A DNA stretch of 64,000 nt, taken from contig NW_024468510.1 of the NCBI RefSeq assembly GCF_001632365.1, positions 1,924,014 through 1,988,013 on the forward strand, written 5' to 3'. Positions 45,332 through 57,872 of the stretch are shown piece after piece. Numbering within the stretch: the first letter of the stretch is position 1; each line of letters opens with the position of its first letter. The DNA is from Laetiporus sulphureus 93-53. Lineage: Eukaryota > Basidiomycota > Agaricomycetes > Polyporales > Laetiporaceae. Under the pieces are notes generated by a model. That model did not search any database, had not been told where the DNA came from, and was given only the letters and a program-made list of their open reading frames with translations. Both the position numbers and the translations under genes were made by a program.

Positions 45332-45700
45332 TCATTGTCCCGAGGAGCCAGAACCTTTATTTCTCCTTCTCGTTGCTCGCAACAGTTGGTAGCTTCTGGA
45401 GGGGAGCCCTTCTGCATAATACTCAAAGATTATTTTGGCTATCCTGTCTCCTGGCTTAACTGAAAATACAAAATCTGTTGTGTTGATCAGTACGACCTTG
45501 AGTTTTCCAGTGTAATCTGGATCAACGACTTCTGTGCCCACATCAATTCCTCAAGCAGCCAGTCCACTTCGTGGAGCTATTTGTGTGTAGGTATGTTTGG
45601 GAGGGTCAATGGTGACTCTAGTTCCTACAACAGCTTGTAAGTGTGGAGGGATTTCATGCATCTCTGCTGCATAAATATTTCATCTGGCTGCTTCATTGGA
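45332..45700 (-). pseudogene. dUTPase domain at the C terminus of Pol
   Basis: Trimeric-type dUTP pyrophosphatase, which hydrolyses dUTP to dUMP and limits uracil in DNA. All five motifs can be followed on minus. Motif 1 is a variant AAR*NIYAAE; motif 2 is APRSGLAA; motif 3 is GTEVVDPDYTGKLKVVL with its aspartates; motif 4 is VKPGDRIAKIIFE; motif 5, the P-loop-like tail, is KGSGSSGQ just before the stop. It lies about 190 bp after the chromodomain, in the same direction. One TGA interrupts motifs 2-3 (LAA*GIDVG) where a CGA arginine would fit. In retroviruses dUTPase usually sits in the protease or between RNase H and integrase, so this position is uncommon. Confidence 0.88.
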
Positions 45701-45885
45701 GGAGTTTTTTGGTGATTTGGTGAGATCTGTCATTTAATGATATAAGAAGAACTTGTCTGGGTGGTCAGACATGTTGATTCTGTGTGTGAATTTGGGTGAA
45801 ACTTCATATGAGGATAGTTCAAAGCATTTTCCACCAAATATAACTACCCTGATTGGTGCTTTGGCTGCATCTGGGTGTTGTTGGT

Positions 45886-46040
45886 GGAATTCTTGAAGAA
45901 GCTTGTTGATGTTGGTGAGATTTGTTCAGGGTTCCCATGCATCATTGAAATGGTCATAGCCTTTCCATTTGATGAGGTATTGGACCCTTCCCCTCACGAT
46001 CTTAGAGTCTAGAATTTCTTCAACTTCAAGTTCTGATTCT
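45886..46040 (-). pseudogene. Chromodomain of chromovirus 1 Pol
   Basis: Chromodomain that targets integration to marked chromatin. On minus: EVEEILDSKIVRGRVQYLIK, WKGYDHFNDAWEP and INKLLQEFHQQHPDA, with the aromatic cage positions Y, W and W kept. One stop follows WEP. It defines the element as a chromovirus. Confidence 0.88.
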
Positions 46041-46199
46041 CCTTCGATTTTTATGGCTGGAGGTTTTGGGGGTTTCACAGTTTGCGACTGTGTCTTGATG
46101 GTACATGATCAACTTGCTGGCATGGAAGACCAGGTGAACCTTCATTTGCTTGCACAATTCCAGTTTGAACGTGACTGGGCCTAGCTTCTGAAGTATTTT

Positions 46200-47340
46200 G
46201 TAAGGTCCGAAGTTTTGTGTGCCTAACTTCGCAGATTTGACTTTTACTCTGAGGTCTTTTCCCTTAAGTAGTACTAGGTCTCTGACTTTGAATGGGACTT
46301 CTCCCTTTTTCTAGTCAAAGTACCATTTCATTCGTGAAGCCGAAACTTCCAATGCTGCCTTAGCCTGTTCTTGCACCTCAGATCGGTGAGCGAATAGATG
46401 TTTCAATGAAGGGTGACATATTGATTCATGTACATCTGGTGCCATTTTTGGATGTCGGCCATATTCGACAAAGAATGGGAAAAGTGCAGTGGACTCATGG
46501 GTCTGGTTGTTGTATGAAAATTCTGCCATTGACAGATAGTAGACCCAATCATTTTGTCTGTGGTTGCAGTACATGCAGAGATACTGTTCCAGCACTTGGT
46601 TAATCCTTTCCATCTGACCATCTGTTTGGAGGTAATATGCTGTAGACATTGTAGACTTTATACTGAGCTTCTGGCAGAACTCCTGGAATAGTTTACTTGC
46701 AAATTGAGTACCTCTGTCTGAGATAATCTGGTGCAGTAATCCATGGAGTTTGAACACTTCGTTATAGAATATGTTAGTGACTTGTGATGAGGTGACTGTG
46801 TTATCTGTTGCATAGAAGTGCACTCGTTTCATGAGTCTGTCTATGACGACAAGTATTGTCATCTTCTTTTCTCCCCTAAAGTCCATGGCTAGAGGAAGTT
46901 GTGTGATGAGATCGACTGTGATGATCTCCCATGGTCCTCCTGGTACATCATTGGGTTGTAGTAGTCCATATGGTTTCTCTCTCAAGTACTTGTTGCATTG
47001 ACAACTGTCACAGCCTCATATGTATTGTTTTATCATTACAGACATTCCTGGCCATCAATAATTCTGAGTAATGAGCTCCAATGTTTTGAACCTGCCTGGG
47101 TGTCAGGCTGGTAGTGTGTCATGGTGAAGCTTTATTAGATCAAGGCATAGCTGTTGATCTTTGGGGACATAAACCTTTCCACAATAGAGCAGCAGTCTGT
47201 GCTCAAAGTTCCATTCTGTGAGGTTTTTCCCAAATTCATGCTGTCCTGTAGTCAAAAGTGCACGATAATCCTTGATCATCATGTCATCTGTGAGTGCCTT
47301 CTTGATCCTTTCCAATAGTTGAGCATCATCAACTTCAGAT
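46200..47340 (-). pseudogene. Integrase of chromovirus 1
   Basis: Integrase joining cDNA to the genome. Zinc-binding HHCC: LIKLHHDTLPA*HPGRF followed by GCDSCQCNK. Catalytic core: D in IITVDLITQLP, D in IISDRGTQFASK and E in TDGQMERINQ, 35 residues between the last two (DD35E). A basic tail with RDLVLLKGKDLRVKSAKLG (GPY/F-like FGPYKILQKLG) follows. Stops at PA*HPG, YI*GCD and YFD*KKG. The longest open part is 46311-46985. HPQTDG has become YLQTDG. Confidence 0.93.
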
Positions 47341-47519
47341 GTGTGAGTGGGTCAAATTGCATTGATAGCGAAAAATTCAGGTTGTAACAGCATTTGATTG
47401 AAATTGTCGCTGTTTACCCCCCTCTCATGGTCTGGCCTCCTGAACAGAGGATCAGCATGTAGCATTGTCTTTCCAGGTCAGTGACTGAGTATAAAATTAA
47501 AATGTGTGAGGAATAATGA

Positions 47520-48640
47520 TTAGCGCGCTTGGTGCTGGGATAACTTTTGTGCCTGGCAGAAGTATGTAAGGTTGAGATGATCTGACCAAATCTCAATGGG
47601 TTCTGGGTGTCCTTCTAGATAGTGCCAGTATTCTTCTAGTGCCCAAATAATTGCAAGCATCTCCTTGTCATAAATCTTGTAGTTTCTCTCATGTTCATTG
47701 AGTAATTTGGAGTAGTATGTGACTGGATGCCATAGCTTGTCTTCTCCCAGTTGTTCGAGTACTGCCCCAGTTGCATAGTCTGAAGAATCAGTTTCCAGAC
47801 AATATGGTGCAGTATCGTTGGGGAGTTGTAGAATTGGGGCTGAGGTGAATGCCATTTTGAGTGCACTGAAGGCTTGGTCTTGCTCTTCCTTCCATTGCCA
47901 GGGCACATCCTTACAGGTGAGTAGCATTAAAGGTCATGTGAGTTTTGCAAAATTCTTTATAAATTGCCTGTAGAAATTCGCAAATCCTAAAAAGGCCTGT
48001 ACTTGTTTGACCTTTGTAGGTGCTGGCCAACCAAGGATGCCTTCAACTTTAGCAGGGTCCATCTGTACTGAGTTCTTGCTGATGATCATACCAAGATACT
48101 CAATTAAGGACTGTTCAAAGAAGCATTTCTCCAGTTTAGCATATAAGTTGTTGTCCTGGAGACACTGTAGAACCGCTTTTACTAGTTGTCAGTGTTCTTT
48201 GAGATCGTCCGTGAATATGAGGATGTCGTCTAAGTAGACTACTACCTTTCCAGTGTGAATTACATCTTCAAGGACTGTATTCATCATTGTCTGGAAGGTA
48301 CTAGGGGCGTTACAGAAACTGAAGTACATTACAGTGAGTTCGAAGAGTCCGCGATGTGTAATGAAGGTGGCTTTTTCTTTGTCTCCCACCCTGATCCTTA
48401 TGTTGTTGAAACCCCATCTCAGATCAAGCTTTGTAAATATGCTAGCTTGTGAGAGCCTGTCAATGAGGTCCGAGATGTGTGGGATCAGAAACCTGTTTTT
48501 CTTGATTACTGCATTGAGGTTCCTGTAATCTTGTACTAGCCTCAGTGAACCATCCTTCTTTTTGATGAAGAAAATGGGTGCTGCTGTTGGACTTCTTGAT
48601 CTCTTTATGTATCCTTTGGCCAACTCTTGATCTAATCATG
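47520..48640 (-). pseudogene. Reverse transcriptase and RNase H of chromovirus 1
   Basis: RT open stretch 48189-48623: KGYIKRSRSPTAAPIFFIKK, VQDYRNLNAVIKKN, FTKLDLRWGFNNIRI and the catalytic VVVYLDDILIF. RNase H stretch 47520-47927: LETDSSDYATGAVL with the first aspartate, YDKEMLAIIWALEEYWHYL and SDHLNLTYF. The connection is broken between 47928 and 48188. Confidence 0.93.
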
Positions 48641-49098
48641 TGTCGAGCGAATTTTTTTCCTGCAGGTTCATAGGGTATAGCTTTGCCGGGTGTGGTAACG
48701 ATGCCTCTGAAACAAGTTCGATTAGATGATCGTAGGGCTTTCTTGTGGGCATTCATTCTGACTGCTTCTTGAAGAACACATCACCATACTCATGGAAGTG
48801 TTTGAGGACATAGGCTGACCAGTAGTCTTTGTCCTGTTCTCTGTTCTGCGGTGTTCTATGCTGGTTCCTCTTGGTATCAAAACCTGGTATCAAAACCTAT
48901 AATGAGTGATGCTACAGCTTGTGCGTCAGGGTCTTCTGATAATGATACCCATTTAATGAAGCTGTCCATGTCATTCCAGTTATCACCTAACTCCTGGGAA
49001 CTGATGAACTCCATTAAGTCTTCAATGTGAAGGATGTTTGTGTCTTCCAGGTCCTCCTCCTGGACTGCTACCTGTGAGGGTGCACATTTGTATGGGCA

Positions 49099-49464
49099 TC
49101 AGGTGAATTCAATTGTGAGTTTTCCCCAATCTACTTCAGGATTGTGCTCTTTGAGGAAACTCATGCCTAGTATAATGTCCTTGTGACCTATATCGGTAAC
49201 TAGAAGGCTTTGTCTGCTTGTGTAGTTTCCGATAGTTATACTGAGAAGAACCCTTTTCTTATTAGTTCCACCCTTGTTGTGAGATGTGTCTGCATTGTAA
49301 ACTCTGATCTCCTTTTCAAGAGAGATTATAGCAAGATTCAGCTGATCAACCAGCTGTGGGTTGATGTAACAAGAATATGCTCCTGAATCGAGGAGCACCT
49401 CAGTCTGGACTTCCCTTACTCCCTGTTTGAGGTGAACAGGTAAATCGATCGCATGTTTTGACAA
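49099..49464 (-). pseudogene. Aspartic protease of chromovirus 1
   Basis: Open stretch of 121 codons. VLLDSGAYSCYINPQLVDQL holds the catalytic DSGA, and DIILGMSFLKEHNPEVDW is the conserved second part of retropepsin-like proteases in Ty3-type elements. Confidence 0.88.
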
Positions 49465-49556
49465 ACCAGTTGATGCAATATAGAGAAAACTTGATACTGG
49501 TACATGCGAGAGTGAGTAGGTACTACTACAATGTCTATGGGAACTCTGACCAGACC

Positions 49557-51158
49557 TCAGAGAACCTGCTGAAGAAAATCCTCATCGCTTTCCATCTTCG
49601 TGATCCTAGCTGTTTTGACAGTTGGTTCCAGTTCTGCCTCCTTGTCCTTTGTGTTGTAGTTGGTGAGAAAAGCACAGACTGCTTCCTCTCTTGCCTTGCT
49701 GTCATCGAAACTGCTTGATGCCACTGGTGTGGATATTGCCCTGGTTGCCTGGCCCCACTTTGGCATTTCGAATTTGCCTTTATAATTGGGGTCCGGGCAG
49801 TGTTGCTTGAATATGAAGGGGTGTTTTTCGCAATGTACACAGAGCTTCTTTTCCAGCCAGCCTTCCTGTTCCTTGGTGAGTTGAGACACATGATCCACAT
49901 CCATTGCATTAGGGTCTTTCTGAGCTCGTGGTGCCTGCAATGATGATGATGTTGTTGTTGTTCCATGTTGTCCTGCTTTGTCAGCTCTGAACTTAGACTC
50001 AAGTTGGAGACATAGGTCAAGATACTCCAGCCATGTGGTCAGGTCAGTGATACCTAAGCTGTCTCGTGTTACCATTGCCTGGTGTACATCCTTGTCTCTG
50101 TGTTCAGCAATGTAACCGATAAGTGCAGTGTGCCCCAAGTTGGTCTTGGTGGCCCATTAGCAGAACTTCTCTGCAAAGGAGACCATCGTGGGGTAGGTCT
50201 TTGGGCAGATCTCCTTCAAATGCTGTTGCGCATCTTTGTCCAGGTTGAGGGTCCTGTAGTTTACTTTGAGAATGTCAACAAAATCTTCCCAAGTGCCAAG
50301 TGATTGCTGTGCCACTGCCTTGGTTGTGTATTCTGACATGTAAGTGAATGCACCGCCTTCCAAGTGCAGTAGTGCCGTGGTAATCTTTCACTCATCATCG
50401 TTGATTTCATTTCACCGCATCCAGATGCCGAGTTGTTAGAGCCAGTTCTTCAGACTTCCTTTGCCCGAGTAGTGTAGAGGTTCGGCTATCTTGACATGTG
50501 GTTTGTGCGATTGGACCATGCTGGAGGCATGACCTTGCACCGTCGAGATGTCGCTTGCTTTGAGTGAAGCTAACTCATGCTGTAACTTGATGTTTTTGAC
50601 CTTGATCATCATCATTTCTTTTCCCATGTCCAACATGGCTCCCTGGGTTCCTGAGATCTCATCATTGAGGACAACCATGTGTGCATCCTGAGCCTTGATT
50701 TTGTCTGAGAGTTTCTCATTCTCAGATTTGAGTACTGCCTCTTTAAGTCATCGCTCTGTCTGAGCTGATGCAATCAAGGCCTCAAGAATTCTCTTCTGCT
50801 CGTACATCTTGTCGCCGAGCACATTGTACATTTTCTTGAGCTCATTGTCGACCATTGACTTCACGATGATGATTACCCATTCGTGAATGTTGTCAGGGAC
50901 TTTGCTGGGTGTGAACTGTCTAATGGCATCTTTAAGACACTCATATTGGTTTCTGTCATATGACCATGTGAGAGGTATGTAGGTGGGAAGAAGTGATGGG
51001 GTTGAAGACAATTGTCCTCCAAGTTGTGATGCAGAGTTCTGGGGGTTGAGCCCAGGTGACAGCAGTCTGGAAGCATGAGAGGTTTTTCCGTCGTGCGTTG
51101 TGTCGATGTTTGGCCGGAGTACATCCTCCATTCTTTGCCTGAACGTAGACATGTGCAC
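49557..51158 (-). pseudogene. Gag of chromovirus 1
   Basis: Structural protein in three open pieces (51158-50748, 50678-50436, 50363-50157 and 50138-49557). A coiled-coil-like segment (LKSENEKLSDKIKAQ, MMMIKVKNIKLQHELASLK) precedes the capsid-like part (LGTWEDFVDILKVNYR, TMVSFAEKFC). DPNAMDVDHVSQLTKEQEG is a frequent basidiomycete gag motif. The Cys/His segment CVHCEKHPFIFKQHCPDP resembles a degenerate zinc knuckle. Confidence 0.82.
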
Positions 51159-52089
51159 TCAACTGGTGTCTGACATTGTGTGGTAAAAGAGATGTGTCTA
51201 ATACAAAAAGTTCAAGTATCACTTCTCTGCGATCTTGACCAAAGCTTTGACCATCTCCTGCAGTCTCTCCTCTTTCTCTATCTGCTTGAAGCTGATGCTT
51301 TCTATCTCCAGACAGACCGTGTTGATGACCTGCTTCTAGACAAATATGTAGGTGCATGTGCCTGTATGTAGATCGGTGCAGATCTTGTCTAGTTCTGTGG
51401 TGAGGCAGAACAGTGGTCCCTGGTGCTCATCTTTGAGGCAATACGTGAATGCTCCTAGTATGGGCTGGAGCCTGAAACAGGTAGCATCTACCTGCTTGGT
51501 GAGGGTTTTGATGTGGATCATCAGCCTGACTCTAGATGGGAGCAGACAAATGGGATGAGCAACAGTGTTGGTCTTTATAAAGTTCAGAAGGGGTCAAACT
51601 GGGATGGAAGCAATGATGGGAAGAGGAACAGCGTTGGATGTGATGAGCTCTGCAGGTGGTGCTGGTTTGCGACCACCGGTGGTGAGGCATCCTCATTTGG
51701 GCTTGTAGCATTCGAGCAGTGGAGTGTGACTACAAGGGTGGCAGATGATTCCATGCTGTATAATGTGGGTAGTGTCTATAACCCTTGCTGCTGCTTGCTG
51801 TCTGTCTGTGGAGGAGGTGCCTAAAGATGTGAGCATAAGGAGTCTTCCACACTCCTTGTTTGTCTCTTAATGCTTGGAGTAGGCGTCGAGGTCAATTCTA
51901 GGTGTGGCGTTTCACTTGGCTGCCTTGGACTACTCAGAGTCTTGCTGAGGCTCACACCTGATAGATATCGGATTGGAATGTGTGTCAAAAAAGCTGCACG
52001 CTACGGCTGAAACTGCTTGTGCTGAAAATACATGACCACTTGTGTTAAACACTAAGCAGGGGCATAGAAAATTGTCAGATTGTTTCTAA
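51159..52089 (-). other. Chromovirus 1 leader, 5' LTR to gag
   Basis: 930 bp between the 5' LTR and the first gag ATG with no domain. The first bases after the LTR (TTAGAAACAATCTGAC on minus) should be the primer-binding site; I could not match them to a tRNA. Confidence 0.5.
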
Positions 52090-52765
52090 TGTCACAGCGA
52101 CACTGGACAAGAGATCAAAAGACTAAAAAAGGAACGGTCACATAGAACGTGCTGCCATGATCCCCCTGATCCCTAAAGTGGCTGAAGAGCCTAACACTTA
52201 CTGGCTGTGCAGCAAGCGTATGGAAAGTATGATAGATATATGATGGAGCTGGTAGGCTCAGTGGTCGCTACAGTGGTAGATGAGGAGAAACAATCTGAAG
52301 TTTCGTTCTCTACATGCTGGTCTTATATATGTGTACAGGTGCTGACTACTATGAGAGATGATATTGGCTATCTATGTGTCTACACAACTAAACTATACAC
52401 GGAACAATAAGTAGGAAGATCTATCTGTAAGTGGAACAATAGGTGAGAAGATCTGTCTTCATCTATAATAATGGTGAGACGATCCATCCTATCGTGGTAA
52501 TGGCTTTACCTTGAGCCAATTGCCTAGATGATCCCTAACAATAGTCCTTGTTCCCTTCATTTCTGAATGGGTGCCTCTTATTGTATCCTGGAATAGACTG
52601 GTCTGACCATATCATCCACAGGTCTGGACTGTAATATGTGATGTGGACTATCACCTGATCTCTACGCATCATGTCTGTGGCTGAGTGGCATGAGATATTG
52701 GTGAAGCACATGATCTGTGGCATGAGTAAAGTCACATGTGGACTTTATGGTGAAAATATGTGACA
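52090..52765 (-). repeat. Chromovirus 1, 5' LTR
   Basis: 676-bp LTR, partner of 44637-45314, followed by target site AACAT. Confidence 0.95.
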
Positions 52766-53361
52766 AACATGGAGAATGAATTGTCCCTGCAGACACCATC
52801 TGAAGGTTTATCCTTAACTTTTACTGCTGCTCTCTCTATCACAGATCTCTGCCTTATGCCTTCCTTTTTCTCTGCTCCTTCTATTTATCTTGTTATGCAA
52901 TCTGCTCCCTGCCTTACTCACTATTGTCTTTCAGATGAATTTTGATGTAAATATTCTCTGACTTCCTTTTCGTGTCATCAATGACTCTCTTCTAGGTGAT
53001 GAAGAGCTGGAGAAAGAACAGTTATGCAATTTCGAAGATTGGCAAAAGAGCCATGTCTTGCAACCTTTAGATATATTGTACATCCCTTCTATTAATGTGA
53101 GATGTCAATTAGATGAGATTGAGGGACAGTTGGAGTTGTCCAATGCAGAAGTTACCATCCTCCTTGTTTTGTCAACCAGTGTGCTGATTGTGCTATCATA
53201 GTCTATGTTTCGCATGAAACTTTGCCTTCATATTAGTGTAGGCAGCATATGTCTGGTTCAACTGTTTATGCATGTCAGTGAGTGCAATCAAATATTCATT
53301 GGAGGCATTCCTCTTGAAGAAGTGCAACTATATGCATTCTTTTCTTTCGCTTGTTCATCAC
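52766..53361 (+). pseudogene. Decayed unknown coding region, part 2
   Basis: Lies between the two chromoviruses. Open pieces with intron-like joins include DEELEKEQLCNFEDWQKSHV after an acceptor (CTTCTAG) near 52996, then LQPLDILYIPSINVRCQLDE and CNQIFIGGIPLEE. After GAA GAA a GTGCAA donor at about 53322 begins what looks like an intron. Its 3' end (TTTTTATAG) is found at 63558, beyond chromovirus 2. Family not recognised. Confidence 0.4.
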
Positions 53362-54021
53362 TGTTACAATTTCAGTGCTTCATGGTCATGTGACAGTTTA
53401 CGTTGCACGTGACACTTACTATTTATGGTTCATAGGTCTGGTGAACGTATTTTAGGGTTAGCAGTTTTTTGTTTTCACAGTTAGAATCACTCTGGTATTT
53501 GTAATCCAGACTTCGTTCTAGGTTTTCTATTTCACCTATGCTTTTCTTAGCTCACCAGTTACCTGGCTCACAGCAGTTAAGCTCTGGTGTTTTATCTATC
53601 TTTAGGATAGTGGGACCCCCTGTACTAGTACCCCAGACTATAGGTCTGCAACTATATAAGGGGCACGGATCACAGAGAGAAGACTAACCTCTTCCTCCTT
53701 GTTTCTAAGACCCGTTCTTTCACTAGAACCCTTCTTGACAAGAAGCTTTCTTGATACTTCTGATTCTAATGGATCAGAAGGGATCTGCACTCACTCTCAA
53801 GGGATATTCAAGCTCGTGCGTTTGTCTAGACATCAGAGGGTGAACCTAGTAACCTGCGGGTGAATGTGCAGTAGCCTTCAGTGACCTAGCAAAGAGCAGA
53901 GTGCCCAAACCTCACTGCTGCACACTCCTAGGATGGACCATACTATAACATTCAATGAGGGAGCTAGCACGTGCTGTAAGGGCACATGGTTAGGAAGGTT
54001 CTGACAGAACACTTCATAACA
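53362..54021 (+). repeat. Chromovirus 2, 5' LTR
   Basis: 660-bp LTR starting TGTTACAATTTCAGTGC. TATATAAGG near 53653 is a plausible TATA box, followed by transcribed leader sequence shared with the 3' copy. Confidence 0.95.
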
Positions 54022-55137
54022 TTAGGAAGAGGTTTCCTTTAGGTCAACCTATTCAGGTCTAGAACCACTTAGAAGAAGTGGAGTCTTTACGCTGAAGGAG
54101 GCTCGATAGAAAGAAGATGCTCAACTGGGTGAACTCTCCAGTATAATAAGAAGAGACCCCACAGGGAGAACAGGGATCAGACACCTTGACACGATGGAAA
54201 GAAGTTCTCAACAGAGGTTACCAATTCCAGGGAACTCGGTGTGCACTGCAGTCAACACACCACTTAGGGAGAACAGAGATTGGACACCTAGACAGGAGTA
54301 TCTATCAGAGAAGCAGAACCTGGGTGCTTGTTGCAGCAAGTCATCTGCTGAGGCAGTGTCGACTTGAGCCCCATCCTCACTGGAGGTGCTGGATACACAG
54401 AAGACGCCGGTTAAGGGCCACCGAAAGAAGGCACCCACCCCTTGCCAAGTCCGGTTTTTAATCGAGGAGACATGGATAGGAAGGAAGATTGATTATAGGG
54501 CACCAAGAAGAGGAAATCAACAGCCTAGAAAACACCAAGTGCTCCAACGGGAGTAGGCAGGATTCCGAGATGATTAGCTGATCACTCAAAATAGTGAGCA
54601 GCGGGGCATCATACCCAGCTAAACACAATTCTGAACACGGTTTAGGGCCATTCAGAACAAAAGGCAGTATCAGGCCTGAGCCCCATCCTTGACAAGTAAG
54701 GTGCTGGATAGGAAGATACATCAGACGTCAAAACAAGGAAGAACCTGGTAGGGTACACTGCGTGGTACTGGAGAATTCCAAGCTGAGTTCCAATTGCACT
54801 GACAATCGAGTCAAGAAAGAATCTGATAGGGTACACTGCGTGGTACTGGAGAATTCCAAGCCAGATTCCAATTGTGCTGACAAGAGAAGCCCTCATCTGA
54901 GGCAAACAGTTTTTACAGGTTTTTACAGGTTTATCATATCGGACGCTGGAACAAGAGAAGTTCTCATCTGAGGCACACATTGAAGACGTGCTAAGCCCTT
55001 CCCAGGGAAGGCAAACCAGGAATCCAGGATAAGATAGGATTTCAAGACATGGGAACCCAGGGATCCAAGGAACCCAGAGGACGTGTTGGATCATGATACA
55101 TCAGAACAAGGATCGGTCGCTTCAGAAGAAGGAGCAC
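54022..55137 (+). other. Chromovirus 2 leader with short tandem repeats
   Basis: Untranslated leader after the 5' LTR; TTAGGAAGAGGTTTCC directly follows the LTR as probable primer-binding site. A block of about 60 bp (ACTGCGTGGTACTGGAGAA) occurs twice with a 78-bp period (about 54747 and 54826), and a GGGAGAACAG(G/A)GAT block occurs near 54164 and 54267. No coding domain. Confidence 0.6.
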
Positions 55138-57060
55138 CACAATTTATGGTCGAAGATGCGACCACAGAGGAGTTAAAAGACCTCTACGAGAAAAAGTCGA
55201 CAGAAGCGGTTCATCTTCAACTTCAATTTAGGCTAGGACAAGCCTACAAACCAACAGATCACCCAAGGCTTAGCCAGCTTGAAGGCGAGGTAGAAGGACT
55301 ATGTATGTCAAATCCTTCAAAGCAGGGGAGATTTTGACGAAGAAACTCTCAGACAATTCGACGAAACAACAGAGCTTCCATCTGGAGAAGCTATCCAAAG
55401 TGACTGAGAAGAAGGTCGTTCGGAGGAAACCAGTGGATTACAGCCAATTAACCCACTTGGTGCCAGACACACAGCAGTCCCAGTTGCGAGATCGGTCTCA
55501 GAAAGCACTGTTAGGCCAGATTCTCCAGGAATTGCACCAGTTGGATGAGACCAACCCCCACATCTTCCTCAGACATCAATTGGAGGAGCAATGATGATCG
55601 CTGCATGATACAACCCAGCACTTGGGCCACCAACCCATCCCATAACATGCACAGATGCAGTCTGGGCTGACTACCAGCAGGCCCTGGCAATCTACGCCCA
55701 ATATCAGGGAGCAATCCCTAAACTCCCAGTGGTGAGAGAAAAGAAGATGGGAAAAATCAAGGAATTCAGGGGAGACAAGCGAGAATCTGCCTTGTTCATA
55801 TGACATGTGGAACAATACCTTCAAGCAAACACAGGAGTCTACAATGATGACTTCAGCAAGATCACTTTTGTCCTCTCCCAGATCGACCCATCATCTACAG
55901 CAGGAAAATGGGCAGAATCATGGGAAGCAGCCCAGATGGTGCAAGGAATGAACAATCTTGGAACGTACCAAGATTTCAAGACGACGCTCGAAGAAAAGTA
56001 GGGAGGCATCACAATCAAAGATCAAGCCTGGCAGGTCCTTCTTGAAGGGAAGTACAAGCAGGATAAGCAGACAGTCGACGAGTTCATCGGATCACTCGAC
56101 ATTCTCTATCGATATGCTGAGATCATCGAAGACTACCAGAAGCTCATCCACTTCAAAAGAGGACTCAATGAGAAACTTGCAGAGAAGGTCTTCATTGTCG
56201 CTCAACTGCCAACCACATATAAAGATGCATGCGAGGCAGCCCGAAAGGTCACAGACCTCCAGGACATTTACAGCGGAAGAGCCAATATCTTCAAGTACAT
56301 CTCAGGATCTTCAAAAAGCAGAGGAAGGATGGAGTGCAATCCTGATGCCATGGACGTCGACAGAATCACAGAAGAAACCCATAAGGAATGTTCTTCGAGT
56401 GGATTCTGCTATAACTGTGAGAGGCCAGGACATCAGGCAGCAAGCTGCCCAAGACCAGAATATGATCTGCGCCAGCATTCTGGAGGAAAGACAACTTCAT
56501 ATGCCAAGGCCAAGACATCCTATTCTGGGCAGAAGAAGCACCTCAAGTCAAGCAGATCAAAAAAGACTACCAAGTCAGTTAAATCTTACTCCAAGGGAAA
56601 GGAGAAGAAAAGACACCAATGGGTAGCAAAAGTCTATGAAGATGATATGAGCTCAGAAGAAGAGTATGAGCAATCATCTTCAGAAGAATCCGAAGATGAA
56701 ACTTTCCAAAGCGAAAGCGAGACCTCTGAAGAAGAATCAGAGCAGGAGGAAATCATCAACAGGATACGACGAACTCGTTCGGTAAAGCGTAAACTGGTTT
56801 GACAAGTCACTAGGGATTCAGACAATTCAGATGAAGAAACACCCACTCGACGATCAATCCCTAATAAGAAACTTGCAAGAATATGACGACTAGATGTCAA
56901 AGCTCATGAAGAAAGGAAGCAAGAGCGTAAAATACGACGTTTGGAAGCCGAGATTCAAAGCAATGAAATAACAATCGAATGGCTCGAGAACACAAACAAG
57001 TTTGTGTGCAACCCGGACATAAAGGAGTATATACGTCAGTTTCCATGACCTGACCACCAG
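55138..57060 (+). pseudogene. Gag of chromovirus 2
   Basis: Capsid-like part KITFVLSQIDPSSTAGKWAE, YQDFKTTLEEK and QTVDEFIGSLDILYRYAEII, then DAMDVDRITEE and a perfect zinc knuckle CYNCERPGHQAASCPRP. A Lys/Ser basic segment and a Glu/Ser acidic segment follow, then a helical tail. Stops include TAG near 55999 and TGAs near 56802 and 56885, the latter two at likely arginines (KLV*QVT, ARI*RLD). Confidence 0.88.
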
Positions 57061-57176
57061 AAGGATGTGGTGGGTTTTGGAGGTGGGTCTGCGTGGGCAC
57101 AACATGGCACCCAGAAACTGAAGGCATATCAAAGGAAGTAACCATTAGAGGCGATATCAAATGAGGAAGCGAAATA

Positions 57177-57535
57177 TACCTCAATATCGTCCTCCAAGAT
57201 TACGATGGTTGCCGAACACAAAATGTACCAGCAAGAGCCCTAGTTGACTCAGGAGCCAAAGGAATGTTCATCAATGAATTGTTTGCAAAGGAAAAAGGAC
57301 TACACCTTCTAAAGGCTAAGAAGGAGGTCAAGATTCGTAGTGTCAATGGAAGCCTCATCAATGCCACCAGTAAATGATTCAGAGGAACTGTTCATGCAGG
57401 AAAGTACAAATGGGATGATGACTTCCTGGTTGTCAATTTAGGAAAAGAAGACATGATCATAGGCAATACCTGGTTGCACGATTACAACCCAATTATCAAT
57501 TGGCAAACAGGTGAAGTCAAAGTATGACAATACGT
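57177..57535 (+). pseudogene. Aspartic protease of chromovirus 2
   Basis: NVPARALVDSGAKGMFINEL has the catalytic DSGA, and DMIIGNTWLHDYNPIINW is the conserved second half. One TGA within (ATSK*FRG). Confidence 0.85.
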
Positions 57536-57872
57536 CGAAGAAGTACCAGATGAAGAGCCAATGCCAGTTAAGCATGCAACTGTCATAAATCTTCCAACAT
57601 CCAAGAAAGAGTGAAGACAAGCAAAAAGGGAACTCCGAGCCATTCTTGACGAAGAAGTCAATCCTACCCCAGATGAAGCAGGAACTGTTGACTCAGACCT
57701 CTTGCTTGCATACTTGGCAGGAGCACCTTATTTGGAAGATCAAGAAATTGAAGAAAAAGAAGCTATCTTCACCTATCAACTGGATATGGGAATACTCCAG
57801 GAAGTCACGCTCAAAGAAAAGGAACATAAGACTGCTGGAGAAAGGAAGATGCGGTATCTTGCGCTACAATGA

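Larger units (their letters stand above)
44637..52765 (-). mobile_element. Chromovirus 1 (Ty3-type LTR retrotransposon) with dUTPase
   Basis: Full-length element of 8129 bp with LTRs of 678 bp (left) and 676 bp (right) that begin TGTCACAG and end TGTGACA. The 5-bp target duplication AACAT is at 44632-44636 and 52766-52770. Coding strand is minus. Domain order: gag, protease, reverse transcriptase, RNase H, integrase, chromodomain, dUTPase. A purine tract (GAGAGGGGGGTAG on minus, about 45316-45330) lies against the 3' LTR as polypurine tract. All ORFs carry stops, mostly TGA at expected arginines, so it is inactive as sequenced. Confidence 0.96.
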
